Assembly (NCBI RefSeq): GCF_007830635.1
Contig: NZ_VLLA01000032.1
Span: 1 to 64,000, forward strand
DNA length: 64,000 bases
Origin: Bradyrhizobium huanghuaihaiense
GTDB taxonomy: Bacteria; Pseudomonadota; Alphaproteobacteria; Rhizobiales; Xanthobacteraceae
Reading direction: 5' to 3'
Below are positions 11,024-19,304 of the stretch, piece by piece (within the stretch, counting starts at the first letter, position 1; each line of letters begins with the position of its first letter). The position numbers were made by a program, and so were the translations under genes. The notes beneath the pieces were generated by a model. The model saw nothing but the letters and a program-made list of their open reading frames with translations, was not told the DNA's origin and ran no database searches.

Positions 11024-11557
11024 TCACCTGCCATCGAGCGTGGCAGCCATCCATTGCTTCATCTCCTCCGTTTCCAGGAACACCAGCGCTGCACGCTGCA
11101 CGGCATTCGCCTCGCCCGCGCCTTGCGCCACCGCAACCAGCAGATCGCAGCGGCGCGACAGCGCGAGGCCGGCGGCGGCGTGGCGGGTGCCGTCGGGCAT
11201 GTCGAGGTCGTAGTGCCTGATGCGGCCCTGCATGGCGGCGAAGTCCACGGCGTGACCCGGTGCGACGGGGGCAAAGCGCGGACTGATCAGGTCGATGTCG
11301 GTGACGCGGTCGACCTCGTCGTCATCGGCGACGCCGGTGTCGCAATTACAGAAGCCGCGCTTGGCGCGGATGTAGAGCTCGGCCCCATCGCAGCCGCCTG
11401 CGACACAGCGGAACGCGCGGCCCGCGGGCCAGCCATCGCGGGGAAACGGCCACGCCATCTCCCTCCATCGCCCGCCGCGCTCCGTCCCATCGGCATGCAT
11501 GCCCGCAACCGCGCCGAGCGCGATCACCGCGGCCGCAATGATCATCGCGCGCCGCAT
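11024..11557 (-). CDS. Small secreted protein of unknown function
   Basis: 177 aa with an N-terminal hydrophobic segment (MRRAMIIAAAVIALGAVAG) that looks like a signal peptide or anchor. At least five Cys follow in the mature part (FRCVAGGCDGAELY, GFCNCDTG, SRRCDLL), suggesting disulfides. It starts two bases after the stop of the upstream secreted LVIVD-type gene, so the two are co-transcribed and probably act together outside the inner membrane. I do not recognise a named family. Confidence 0.75.
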   Translation of the reverse strand: MRRAMIIAAAVIALGAVAGMHADGTERGGRWREMAWPFPRDGWPAGRAFRCVAGGCDGAELYIRAKRGFCNCDTGVADDDEVDRVTDIDLISPRFAPVAPGHAVDFAAMQGRIRHYDLDMPDGTRHAAAGLALSRRCDLLVAVAQGAGEANAVQRAALVFLETEEMKQWMAATLDGR

Positions 11558-11559
11558 CG

Positions 11560-13005
11560 TCAGTTCTTCGGCAGGCCGGCCGCGGCGCGCGCTGGTCCGG
11601 TCAACTCGAGGATATGCAGGCCGGTATTGGCGCGGTCGACGATGTAGATGTAGCCGCGATCATCGGTCTCGACATTGTTGGTCTGGATCGCGACCTTGCA
11701 GCGCTCGCCGCCCTCGACGGGAATGCAGCGCTTGTCGGTCGCCACCGTGATTGCCGGGATGAAATAGCCGACTTCCTTCGGGTGATAGGGATCGCGGATA
11801 TCGAGCGCGCGCACGCCGGCATTGAAGAAGGCGATGAAGGCCATCTTCTTGTAATAGACCGGCGCCATGCTCTCGTTCGACGAATGCGAGCCGAACCGGC
11901 CGCCGCGCTGGCAAAACTGCCCGCTCCCCTCCGGCACGGTATAGCTCGAGATCATCATCGGCCGCGTCTCGGTGGTGACGTCGGCGAACCACACCATCTG
12001 CCGTGCCTCGCCGCACTCGTTCAAAATCGCCTCATCCACGATCATGACGATGTCGCGCGTCTTGCCGTCCTTGTCCTCGGCAAACTCCGCGACCGGCATG
12101 TCGAGCATCGGGAACGTGGTGTGGGCGCCGTTGAAGGCGGACATCGGCATTCGTGCTATCTCGGGAAAGCGCAGATTGTCCGGTGTCGGCTCCTTCGGCC
12201 CGCTCAACAGCTTCTCGCGATCGACGATCTGCAATATGCCGCCCTTGTTGGTGCCGTAGCCGAAATAGACGCGGTTGCCGGTCGGCCCGGTCGAGATCGG
12301 CCCGTGCAATTCGGTCGGCACCGCGCCGGTCGAACCCGGCTCCTGACCCGGCAGGCCGAAGTCGCGGATCTTCTGCGGATGCGCGGGATCTGAGAGGTCA
12401 TAGACCTGTGTCATGCGGCGCGTGCGCCAGTCCGGCGCACCCGAGACGAGAAAGGCGATGCCGGTGTCGCATTCCCACCAGCTCTTGTGCGTGTCCTTCA
12501 GGCCGGCGATGCGCGTGATGAGCACAGGGCTGGCGGGATCGGTGACGTTCCAGATCTCATGCGCCTCGCTGCCGAAGGTGCGCAGCATATAGACTGCGCT
12601 GGGATCGCCCTTCGGCAAGGCCCTGCCGTCGCAGACCCGCACCATCTGTGCGCCGCCGGACTCATACTTGCCCTCCTGCCCCGGCAGATGCCGCAGATAC
12701 TTTGGACGCGCGGGATCGGTGACGTCGACGATCGAGGTTCCGTTCGGCTCCGCCTGCCCCGTCATCGGATTGACCGGCGCGGGCACATCGTCGGTGCCGC
12801 CGTGATGACCGATATAGGCGATCCAGCGATCGCCCTGATGGTGGATGGTTGGCTGATAGGCGCTGCGCGCCTGGAGGTCGTTGGTGCCGACCAGCTTCAT
12901 GTTGGAAGCCTCCGGCGGCGCGCCGATCGTCTGCTTCTGCGCGTAGGCCGCGGTGCTGCAGGCGAAAAGAACGAGGCCTGCGGCAGTCAAGACACAACGG
13001 AACAT
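11560..13005 (-). CDS. Secreted LVIVD-repeat beta-propeller protein
   Basis: The 481-aa protein has a signal peptide (MFRCVLTAAGLVLFACSTAAYAQ) and a chain of short blade repeats of the LVIVD kind (TSIVDVTDPARPKYLRHLPG, EIWNVTDPASPVLI, VYDLSDPAHPQKI, ALDIRDPYHPKEVGYFIP). Such repeats form surface or periplasmic beta-propellers with poorly known roles. The ATG at 13005 follows a GGAGGG ribosome site and matches the signal peptide; longer frames have neither. First gene of a two-gene operon with the Cys-containing secreted protein. Confidence 0.85.
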   Translation of the reverse strand: MFRCVLTAAGLVLFACSTAAYAQKQTIGAPPEASNMKLVGTNDLQARSAYQPTIHHQGDRWIAYIGHHGGTDDVPAPVNPMTGQAEPNGTSIVDVTDPARPKYLRHLPGQEGKYESGGAQMVRVCDGRALPKGDPSAVYMLRTFGSEAHEIWNVTDPASPVLITRIAGLKDTHKSWWECDTGIAFLVSGAPDWRTRRMTQVYDLSDPAHPQKIRDFGLPGQEPGSTGAVPTELHGPISTGPTGNRVYFGYGTNKGGILQIVDREKLLSGPKEPTPDNLRFPEIARMPMSAFNGAHTTFPMLDMPVAEFAEDKDGKTRDIVMIVDEAILNECGEARQMVWFADVTTETRPMMISSYTVPEGSGQFCQRGGRFGSHSSNESMAPVYYKKMAFIAFFNAGVRALDIRDPYHPKEVGYFIPAITVATDKRCIPVEGGERCKVAIQTNNVETDDRGYIYIVDRANTGLHILELTGPARAAAGLPKN

Positions 13006-13092
13006 CAATGCCCTCCCGGAACCAATCTGCGTTGGCTGAGATGAAAGGCTAACACGCTCGATCCTGCGGCCCAAAGACACGATCGCTTGGGC

Positions 13093-13192
13093 GTCATTCC
13101 GGAAACCGCGCAGCGGTTATCCGGAATCTCGAGATTCTCAGGTGCGCAATTGCGCACCGTAGCTCGACGCTAACGCGTCGCCCCGGAATGAC
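13093..13192. repeat. Dispersed repeat, GTCATTCCGG...CCGGAATGAC family, copy 1
   Basis: The outer arms GTCATTCCGG and CCCGGAATGAC are inverted. Inner palindromes CTCGAG and GGTGCGCAATTGCGCACC are shared with the copy at 38595; the outer arms and CTCGAGATTC are shared with 20995. It ends only eight bases before the ArsR promoter. Confidence 0.85.
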
Positions 13193-13199
13193 GTTGTGC

Positions 13200-13236
13200 T
13201 TGACATGCAATCATTTGGTTGCCTATTATCGCCGCC
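13200..13236 (+). promoter_or_regulatory. arsR-SRPBCC promoter with embedded operator; likely leaderless start
   Basis: TTGACA (13200-13205) and TATTAT (13224-13229) are 18 bases apart. The spacer holds an imperfect palindrome GCAATCA-TT-TGGTTGC, the sort of site ArsR repressors of SRPBCC operons bind. The ATG at 13237 is only seven bases past the -10 box, so transcription would begin at or next to the start codon with no room for a ribosome binding site. Confidence 0.7.
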
Positions 13237-13551
13237 ATGGATGAGGTCTTCAAAGCGCTCGCGGACGCGTCACGACGCTCGCTCTTGGACAGGCTTCACG
13301 CCAGGAACGGCCAGACGCTGAACGAACTCTGCGAGGGCCTCGCGATGACGCGGCAGGCCGTCACCAAGCACCTTGCCATTCTCGAAGAGGCCAATCTGGT
13401 CACGACCATCAGGCACGGCCGCGAGAAGCTGCACTTCCTCAACCCGGTGCCGATCCATCAGATCGGCGAACGCTGGATCAGGAAGTTCGAGCGCGGCAAG
13501 CTCGCCGCGCTCGGCGAGTTGAAACGCCAGTTGGAGAAGCGCGATGAGTAA
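13237..13551 (+). CDS. ArsR-family repressor of the SRPBCC operon
   Basis: A 104-aa winged-helix regulator: MDEVFKALADASRRSLLDRL at the N-terminus, a recognition helix in GLAMTRQAVTKHLAILEEA and the wing GREKLHFLNPVPI. It lacks the metal-binding Cys clusters of true ArsR, as expected for the group that sits before AHSA1/SRPBCC genes. The ATG at 13237 is preferred over TTG at 13219, which would fall inside the operator. The gene overlaps the next one by eight bases, and the palindrome in its promoter points to self-repression. Confidence 0.88.
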   Translation: MDEVFKALADASRRSLLDRLHARNGQTLNELCEGLAMTRQAVTKHLAILEEANLVTTIRHGREKLHFLNPVPIHQIGERWIRKFERGKLAALGELKRQLEKRDE

Positions 13552-14014
13552 GCCGCAATTCGTCTATGTGAGCTATATCGAGACCACTCCGGAAAAACTG
13601 TGGGAGGCGCTGACGTCGAGCGCGTTCACCAGGCAATACTGGTTCGGCGCCGAGGTGAAGTCGGACTGGAAGGTCGGCTCGCCCTTCGCGCTTCTGCTCG
13701 ACGGCGAGGTCACCGATTCCGGCGAAATCCTCGAAGCCGATCCGCCGCGGCGCCTCTCCTACAGCTTCAAGCACCACAAGTTCGAGGAACTGCGCGGCGA
13801 GCCGACCTCACGCGTCCTCTTCACCATCGAACCGTTCGGCCCGCTCGTGCGTTTGACCGTGCTACATGACGGCTTCGTCGAGGGCGGCAAATATCTCGGC
13901 GCCGTCTCCAACGGCTGGCCGGCGATCCTGTCCCAGCTCAAGAGCCTGCTCGAGACCGGCAAGCTGCTCGGCATTCCGCGCGCAGCCCTGAACAAGGGAT
14001 TCGATGCAAAATGA
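13544..14014 (+). CDS. SRPBCC (AHSA1-type) ligand-binding protein, copy 1
   Basis: A 156-aa START/AHSA1-fold protein: YIETTPEKLWEALTSSAFTR at the N-terminus, then GEILEADPPRRLSYSF and NGWPAILSQLKSLLETGK at the C-terminal helix. The fold makes a hydrophobic pocket; the ligand is unknown. It overlaps the ArsR gene upstream and the second SRPBCC gene downstream (ATGA), so all three are one translationally coupled operon. It is clearly paralogous to the next gene. Confidence 0.87.
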   Translation: MSKPQFVYVSYIETTPEKLWEALTSSAFTRQYWFGAEVKSDWKVGSPFALLLDGEVTDSGEILEADPPRRLSYSFKHHKFEELRGEPTSRVLFTIEPFGPLVRLTVLHDGFVEGGKYLGAVSNGWPAILSQLKSLLETGKLLGIPRAALNKGFDAK

Positions 14015-14523
14015 ACCTCGATCAATTCAAGCCGCTCACGGTCTACACCATCTACATCGCCGCGACGCCGGAGAAGGTGTGGGAAGCGCTGACCTCGGCC
14101 GAGTTCAGCAAGCAGTATTTCTTCGGCAACGCCGTGGAGGTCGAGCCGCGGCTTGGCGGCGCGTTCATCGTGCGCACGCCTGATGGCGCGCTGCACATCA
14201 GTGGCGAGGTTCTCGCCTATGACCCGCCGCGAAAGCTCTCCGTCACCTTCAACGTCAACTGGCCGGAGCTGATCGAAAAGCTCGGCCCGACGCTCGTGAC
14301 CTATGAGATCGAACAGGTCGGCGATGCGGTTCGTCTCACCATGAGCGAAGGCCATGACCGGCCGCTCAGTGACGATATCCTCGAAGGCGGACGGCAGGGT
14401 TGGCCGGCGATCCTCTCCAGCCTCAAGAGCGTGCTCGAGACTGGCAAGCCGCTGGTGGTGAAAATGGGCCCGCCGCAGCGGATGCTGGATGCTCTGAAGG
14501 CGATGGGGATCAAGACGCCGTAA
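14011..14523 (+). CDS. SRPBCC (AHSA1-type) ligand-binding protein, copy 2
   Basis: The 170-aa paralogue of the preceding gene shares TPEKVWEALTSAEFSKQYFFG, the DPPRKLSVTF strand and GWPAILSSLKSVLETGKPLV. Its C-terminal extension ends QRMLDALKAMGIKTP. It overlaps copy 1 by four bases. Two diverged copies in one operon suggest either a heterodimer or separate ligands. Confidence 0.87.
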   Translation: MNLDQFKPLTVYTIYIAATPEKVWEALTSAEFSKQYFFGNAVEVEPRLGGAFIVRTPDGALHISGEVLAYDPPRKLSVTFNVNWPELIEKLGPTLVTYEIEQVGDAVRLTMSEGHDRPLSDDILEGGRQGWPAILSSLKSVLETGKPLVVKMGPPQRMLDALKAMGIKTP

Positions 14524-14542
14524 GTCTCCGCGAACTCGACAT

Positions 14543-14635
14543 CGTAGGGTGGGCAAAGGCGCACTTGCGCCGCGCCCACCACTGACCCAATACAGCACAG
14601 ACGCGGTGGGCACGCTTCGCTTTGCCCACCCTACG
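14543..14635. repeat. Inverted repeat CGTAGGGTGGGCAAAG...CTTTGCCCACCCTACG
   Basis: A 93-base element with 16-base perfect inverted ends (CGTAGGGTGGGCAAAG at 14543, its complement ending at 14635) and inner GGGC/GCCC arms. The ends have the size and form of a MITE-like or REP element, but I see only one copy here. It lies between convergent genes. Confidence 0.8.
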
Positions 14636-14669
14636 GCACTGATCGAGGGACGAGGGAAAAGCGACAAAT

Positions 14670-15440
14670 TTACACCGGCACCACCAGCCGCCGGTACAGA
14701 TGCCACGTCGCGTGCCCGAGCACGGGCAGCGTCACGATCAGGCCGAGAAAGTACGGCAGCGCCGAGACGATCAGCAGCATCACGATCACGGCCGCCCAGC
14801 CGATCATCGGCAGCGGGCTGGTCACCACCGCACGCACGCTCGTCACCATGGCCGTGACGAAATCGACCTCGCGATCGAGCAGCAGCGGAAACGACACCAC
14901 GGTCAGCGAGAATAGGATCAGCGACAGCGCGGCGCCGACCGCGTTGCCGAGGGCCAGGAACAGCAGGCCCTCGTTGGTCGTCAGCACCACCGTCATGAAT
15001 TCCTGCAGGCTCGAGAACGAGGCATGCAGGCCGAGCAGCAGCGCGATCAGGAGCCGCACCTGGTACATCCAGATCACGAACACGAACAGCGTGACGAACG
15101 CCATCCAGCCGATCTCGCTGCGCGAACGGACCGCCGACCAGATCGCGCCGAACGACACCGGCTCGCCGCGCTCGCGGCGGCGGCTGACCTCGTAGAGGCC
15201 GATCGCCACGAACGGGCCGATCAGCGCGAAACCGGCGGCCAGGGGATAGACCAGATAGACCATGCCGAAGGCGGTGAGGCAGAGCATGATGGCGATGCCG
15301 CCGGCGGCGTAGAGCGTGCCGAAGCAAAGCCCGTAGAGCGGCAGCGCCTGGAAATCGCGCAGACCCTCGACCAGCGCCTCGGCGATGTCGGTCGCCACGA
15401 CGGGGCGCACGACCGGATCGACCTTGCCCGAGATGGACAT
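14670..15440 (-). CDS. DUF2189 multi-pass membrane protein
   Basis: The 256-aa protein has about six hydrophobic helices (for example LPLYGLCFGTLYAAGGIAIM, FVTLFVFVIWMYQVRLLIAL, PMIGWAAVIVMLLIVSALPYF). It also has the family segments ALVEGLRDFQAL and RRRERGEPVSF. Members are of unknown function. The ATG at 15440 has GAGGA seven bases upstream, whereas the longer frame begins with an Arg-rich stretch. It is divergent from the histidine kinase gene. Confidence 0.82.
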   Translation of the reverse strand: MSISGKVDPVVRPVVATDIAEALVEGLRDFQALPLYGLCFGTLYAAGGIAIMLCLTAFGMVYLVYPLAAGFALIGPFVAIGLYEVSRRRERGEPVSFGAIWSAVRSRSEIGWMAFVTLFVFVIWMYQVRLLIALLLGLHASFSSLQEFMTVVLTTNEGLLFLALGNAVGAALSLILFSLTVVSFPLLLDREVDFVTAMVTSVRAVVTSPLPMIGWAAVIVMLLIVSALPYFLGLIVTLPVLGHATWHLYRRLVVPV

Positions 15441-15703
15441 CAGCTTCCTCCTGATTTGCCGGCGCGATCTCCGTCGCACGCGACCTCGATATTAACGCCC
15501 TCCCGCACCACGCGCACGCGCAAGTTGACCGCGGAACGACGGTATCGCGGTGAGCCCGCAGCGCCTCCTCGCCCACCCGCCAAGCGTGTGCGTCAAAATC
15601 TTTCCTCGCTTTTCGGCACGATGCCTATGGACGGAGCGGAGGGCGGTGCCGCAAATTGTACCTCCGCCCCCACATCCGATGACCAGAGCGGACCATTCGA
15701 CCG

Positions 15704-17935
15704 ATGAGCTTGCGTACCCGGCTACTGATCCTCGTCATCGCGGCCATGCTGGTGCCCGCGGGCCTCGTCGGCTTGCGCTTCATGCAGAACCGCAGCAGCG
15801 ACATCAACGCCGCCCTGACCAATCTGGCGGCGGCGGCCGACGAGATTGCAAGCGACCTGAACGAGAAGATCCAGGGTACCGCGCAGCTTCACTATGGTCT
15901 CGCCCGCGCCCGCGACCTCGACACCCGCGACAAGGCGGCCTGCTCGGCGTTCCTGTCGGAAGTGCGCGAGGAATACCCGCAGTTCACCGGAATATTGACC
16001 ATCGATCCCGACGGCAGCCTGTTCTGCGACTCGCTGCGGACCAACCGCAGCCTCGATCTCCGGGATCGCGCCTATTTCAAGCAGGCCCTGGCCTCGAACC
16101 GCGTCGTGCTCGAACCGGTGTTTGGCCGTCTGACCGGAATATCGGTGCTCCAGATCGCTTATCCGGTGCGGACGGAAGCGGGCGCATTGAAGCTGATCCT
16201 GCTGGCTTCGTTCAACCTGCGCAAATTCGCGGAGTTTCACCACAGGCGCCTGCTCGCCGAGAAGGATGTCCTGCTGGTCGACGGTAAGGGCACGGTTCTG
16301 GTCGCTCCCTCGGGAGCAGGCTGGTCCGTGCCCGTCGGCGGGTCGATTGCGGGATCCGAACTGTTCCGCTTCGCGGCGGCGCCCGAGCGGGAGTCCTTTC
16401 ATGAGGTGACCGATGACGAGGGCCGCACTCATGTCTGGAGCCTTGCCGCCCGCTCGCCGTCGACCCAGGATGCCGGTCTCTACATCCTGGTCGGACGGTC
16501 CAAGGATGGGCTGGTCGCGGCGGCGAACCGCCGGCTCTTCGAGGACCTGGCGATCCTCACCGTGGCCTCGCTGCTGCTGCTGGCGGCGGTCTTGATCCTC
16601 GCGACCGTGAGCGTCGGGCGCCAGGTCGGACGGCTCGCCGCGATGGCGAAGAAGCTCGGGCGCGGCGATCTCAGCGCGCGCATTCCACCGCCGCATCCGG
16701 GCGGCGAGCTCGGCGGGCTGATGACCCTGCTCAACGACACCGCCGAGTCGCTGCAGCAGCAACGCGCCGCCATCGCCGACCTCAACCAGAAGCTCAGCCA
16801 GTCGCAGAAGATGGAAGCCATGGGCCAGCTCACCGGCGGCGTGGCACACGATTTCAACAATCTCCTGACCGTGATTCTCGGCAATTCGGAGCATCTGGCC
16901 GACCAGCTGGCGGGCAACAAGGAATTGCACCGGATCGCCGGCGACATCGCGACCGCCGCCGAGCGCGGCTCCGACCTGACGCGGAGCCTGCTCGCCTTCG
17001 CGCGCAAGCAGCCCTTAAGGCCGCGCGACATCGACATCGCCGGCAAGCTGCTCGAAATGGAGCCGTTGCTGCGCAGATCGCTGGGCGAGCACGTCGAGTG
17101 CACCTTCGGGCTCGATGCGGATCTGTGGATGACCAGCGTCGATCCCGGCCAGCTGGCGACCGCGCTGCTCAACCTCGTGCTCAACGCGCGCGACGCCTTG
17201 CCCGACGGCGGCAAGCTGACGGTCGAGGCGCGCAACATCTCGCTCGGCGACTCCGACCTCGACGTCAACGGCGAGCCGCGGCCGGGCGACTACGTCATGG
17301 TGGCCGTGACCGACACCGGCACCGGCATGACCGCCGAGGTGGCGAGCCGCGCCTTCGAGCCGTTCTTCACCACCAAGGAGGTCGGCAAGGGCACCGGGCT
17401 CGGCCTCAGCATGGTCTACGGTTTCGTGCGACAGTCTGGCGGACTGGTGCAGATGCAGTCCGAGCCGGGACACGGCAGCATCGTCAGGCTGTTCTTTCCC
17501 CGTCTTGCGACGCCGCCGGCCGAGGATCCATTGCCGGCAGAGCGGATCGCAGCCCCCGATGGCAGCGAGACCATTCTCGTCGTCGAGGACGACGACATGG
17601 TGCGGGCCTATGTCGAGAACGAGTTGAAGGCGCTGGGCTACCGCGTCATCGCGCGCTCGAACGGCCCCGCGGCGCTGGACCTGTTGCGCCAGCGTGGGGA
17701 CATCCATTTGCTGTTCACCGACGTCGTGATGCCCGGCGGCATGTTCGGGCCGGAGCTTGCGCGGCAAGCAACGGCGCTGCGGCCCGGGCTCAAGGTGCTC
17801 TTCACCTCAGGCTACACGCAGGATCCGGTCAAGACGCCCGACGGCGTCGGCGACGCCCGCATCCTGACAAAGCCGTTCCGGCGCAAGGATCTTGCCGCGA
17901 TGTTGCGGGCCGCCCTCTCGGCACCGTCGCGATAA
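15704..17935 (+). CDS. Membrane hybrid sensor histidine kinase with receiver domain
   Basis: The 743-aa protein begins with a transmembrane helix (LLILVIAAMLVPAGLVGL), a periplasmic CACHE-type sensor (about 35-280) and a second helix (LAILTVASLLLLAAVLILAT). A HAMP linker (MAKKLGRGDLSARIPPP) leads to the HisKA H-box (GGVAHDFNNLLTVILGN), then the ATPase N-box (LLNLVLNARDALPDGG) and G boxes (DTGTGMT, TGLGLSMVYGFV). A C-terminal receiver domain has the DDD pocket and phospho-Asp in LLFTDVVMPGG. The Asn pair after the H-box is typical of HWE-like or hybrid kinases feeding response regulators. The signal is unknown. Confidence 0.93.
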   Translation: MSLRTRLLILVIAAMLVPAGLVGLRFMQNRSSDINAALTNLAAAADEIASDLNEKIQGTAQLHYGLARARDLDTRDKAACSAFLSEVREEYPQFTGILTIDPDGSLFCDSLRTNRSLDLRDRAYFKQALASNRVVLEPVFGRLTGISVLQIAYPVRTEAGALKLILLASFNLRKFAEFHHRRLLAEKDVLLVDGKGTVLVAPSGAGWSVPVGGSIAGSELFRFAAAPERESFHEVTDDEGRTHVWSLAARSPSTQDAGLYILVGRSKDGLVAAANRRLFEDLAILTVASLLLLAAVLILATVSVGRQVGRLAAMAKKLGRGDLSARIPPPHPGGELGGLMTLLNDTAESLQQQRAAIADLNQKLSQSQKMEAMGQLTGGVAHDFNNLLTVILGNSEHLADQLAGNKELHRIAGDIATAAERGSDLTRSLLAFARKQPLRPRDIDIAGKLLEMEPLLRRSLGEHVECTFGLDADLWMTSVDPGQLATALLNLVLNARDALPDGGKLTVEARNISLGDSDLDVNGEPRPGDYVMVAVTDTGTGMTAEVASRAFEPFFTTKEVGKGTGLGLSMVYGFVRQSGGLVQMQSEPGHGSIVRLFFPRLATPPAEDPLPAERIAAPDGSETILVVEDDDMVRAYVENELKALGYRVIARSNGPAALDLLRQRGDIHLLFTDVVMPGGMFGPELARQATALRPGLKVLFTSGYTQDPVKTPDGVGDARILTKPFRRKDLAAMLRAALSAPSR

Positions 17936-18379
17936 TCAGGACGAGAACGCGAGCTGGAGCGCCACGCCGAGATTGGCAGCGAACAGCGCCGCATCAATGA
18001 CGAAGATCCGGAGCATCGGGCCCTTCAACACGGGCCAGTAAGCGACGCCGACACGTCCGCCGCGCATCAGCACTGGAACGTTGTAGACGAATTGGCTGAA
18101 GTGGCAGGCAGAGAAGAACAGGAACAGCACGAGCTGCGCCTGCACCGGCTGGAAGAAGAGCGGCCGGGCGGCCAGAAGATAGAACGACAACAGCCCGATC
18201 GGCAGGTTCATGCCGCCGAGGAATGCGACGCTGGCCGCCAGGGTCGGCGCGATCGGATTGCTGCGCTCTTCGCGCGGCAGCAATATCTTCAGCGTATTGC
18301 GCTGGGCGATACTGAACTGGATGAAGGCACCGACGAACCAGAGCGTGTTGAGAAGCAGAACGATATCCAAAAGGCGCAT
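17936..18379 (-). CDS. Four-helix inner membrane protein of unknown function
   Basis: 147 aa with four hydrophobic segments (LLDIVLLLNTLWFVGAFIQF, ASVAFLGGMNLPIGLLSFYL, AQLVLFLFFSACHFSQFVYN, IFVIDAALFAANLGVALQL). The ATG at 18379 sits two bases after the stop of the NTF2-like gene, so it is the last gene of the acyl-CoA synthetase-MarR operon. I do not recognise a named family. Confidence 0.75.
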   Translation of the reverse strand: MRLLDIVLLLNTLWFVGAFIQFSIAQRNTLKILLPREERSNPIAPTLAASVAFLGGMNLPIGLLSFYLLAARPLFFQPVQAQLVLFLFFSACHFSQFVYNVPVLMRGGRVGVAYWPVLKGPMLRIFVIDAALFAANLGVALQLAFSS

Positions 18380-18381
18380 GG

Positions 18382-18750
18382 CTATTTTCCGTAAAAGGCC
18401 TCGCTGCGGACTACGCGGCCCACAGCGTCGAAGTCCATGAATTCGCTGGCGCGCGTGCCGCCCAACTGCCACCACACCGTCAGCCGCGCGATCACCTCGT
18501 CCCAGCTCCAGCTGAGGATCTTCAGGTCGGCGCTTTCGATATGGCCATAGGCTTGCCGCCAATAAGCGCGGATGTTCTCCGCGCCCGTGACCACGGGGGA
18601 GCCTGTCAGTTCGAGCGCCAGCGGGCTGCGCATCTGCGCATCGTCGGCGAAATGCGCGACGACCGCGTCGATGTCGACCTTGCACCAGCTCGCGCACCAT
18701 GCCGCGACGAAACGTTCGGCCGCCGCGCGATCCATCTTCCCTGCGCTCAT
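18382..18750 (-). CDS. NTF2-like/SnoaL-type small protein
   Basis: 122 aa with the alpha+beta barrel pattern of SnoaL/NTF2 proteins: AAERFVAAWCASWCKVDIDA, VVAHFADDAQMRSPLA, VTGAENIRAYWRQAY and FMDFDAVGRVVRSEAFYG. Such proteins are small isomerases, hydratases or binding domains; no catalytic assignment is possible. The ATG at 18750 has GGAGGG upstream. A GTCAA-TTGAC palindrome lies in the gap before it. Confidence 0.82.
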   Translation of the reverse strand: MSAGKMDRAAAERFVAAWCASWCKVDIDAVVAHFADDAQMRSPLALELTGSPVVTGAENIRAYWRQAYGHIESADLKILSWSWDEVIARLTVWWQLGGTRASEFMDFDAVGRVVRSEAFYGK

Positions 18751-18803
18751 GGCAGAGCCCTCCCTGACCCGTTGGCCGGAAAGTGGCAAAGCCGCGTTCT
18801 CAT

Positions 18804-18818
18804 GTCAACTATATTGAC
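18804..18818. promoter_or_regulatory. Palindrome GTCAACTATATTGAC, probable MarR operator
   Basis: Five-base perfect arms (GTCAA/TTGAC) with a five-base centre, located in the 79-base gap between the MarR stop and the NTF2-like start. On the minus strand its right arm reads TTGACA, a possible -35 box. This would let the MarR protein control the two downstream genes. Confidence 0.5.
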
Positions 18819-18829
18819 TTGAGAAGCCG

Positions 18830-19297
18830 TCAGTTGTTGTCGGCGATCGCCTCCATGACCGCCATCCAGGCCGCCGTACCAGACGCCCCGGCGCGCTCGA
18901 ATGCCTGGCGCATGACCTTGCGCTCGTGGTCCGATGCCCTTTGCTCGATGCGGTGCCCCGCGGCCGTCAGGCGCAGCAATTTCGAGCGATGCTGCTCGGG
19001 CGAACGCTTCGACGTCAGGAGCTTGCGCTCCAGCAGCAGGTTGAGCGGCCGGTTCAGGGCCTGCTTGGAAATGCCGAGGATCTCGATCAGCGCGCCGATC
19101 GCGATATCGGGCCGGCGCGCCACGACATAGAGGATACGATGGTGCGGGCGCGACAGGCCCTGCCTAGCGAGATAGTCGTCGGCCTCCAGCGTCATCCCGC
19201 GCCAGCCGTAATACATCAGCTCCAGCGCCGCATCGAGATCATGCAGCTTCGCAAGCGAGGCGCGGTGAAGCCCCGCGGCCTGAGACGTCTTCGGCAT
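18830..19297 (-). CDS. MarR-family transcriptional regulator
   Basis: 155-aa winged-helix dimer protein. DNA-binding part: IGALIEILGISKQALNRPLNLLLERKLL-type helix-turn-helix (split here as IGALIEILGISKQALN and RPLNLLLERKLLTSKRS), followed by the wing. N- and C-terminal helices form the dimer. It begins seven bases after the acyl-CoA synthetase stop on the same strand, so it is in that operon. A likely effector is an aromatic or fatty acid or its CoA ester, inferred from the neighbour. Confidence 0.9.
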   Translation of the reverse strand: MPKTSQAAGLHRASLAKLHDLDAALELMYYGWRGMTLEADDYLARQGLSRPHHRILYVVARRPDIAIGALIEILGISKQALNRPLNLLLERKLLTSKRSPEQHRSKLLRLTAAGHRIEQRASDHERKVMRQAFERAGASGTAAWMAVMEAIADNN

Positions 19298-19304
19298 GAA
19301 AAAA

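Noticed and set aside
13759..15576. 605-codon minus-strand frame across the SRPBCC and DUF2189 genes
   Set aside because: It overlaps genes with clear families on the plus and minus strands and reads through an inverted repeat; composition is shadow-like.
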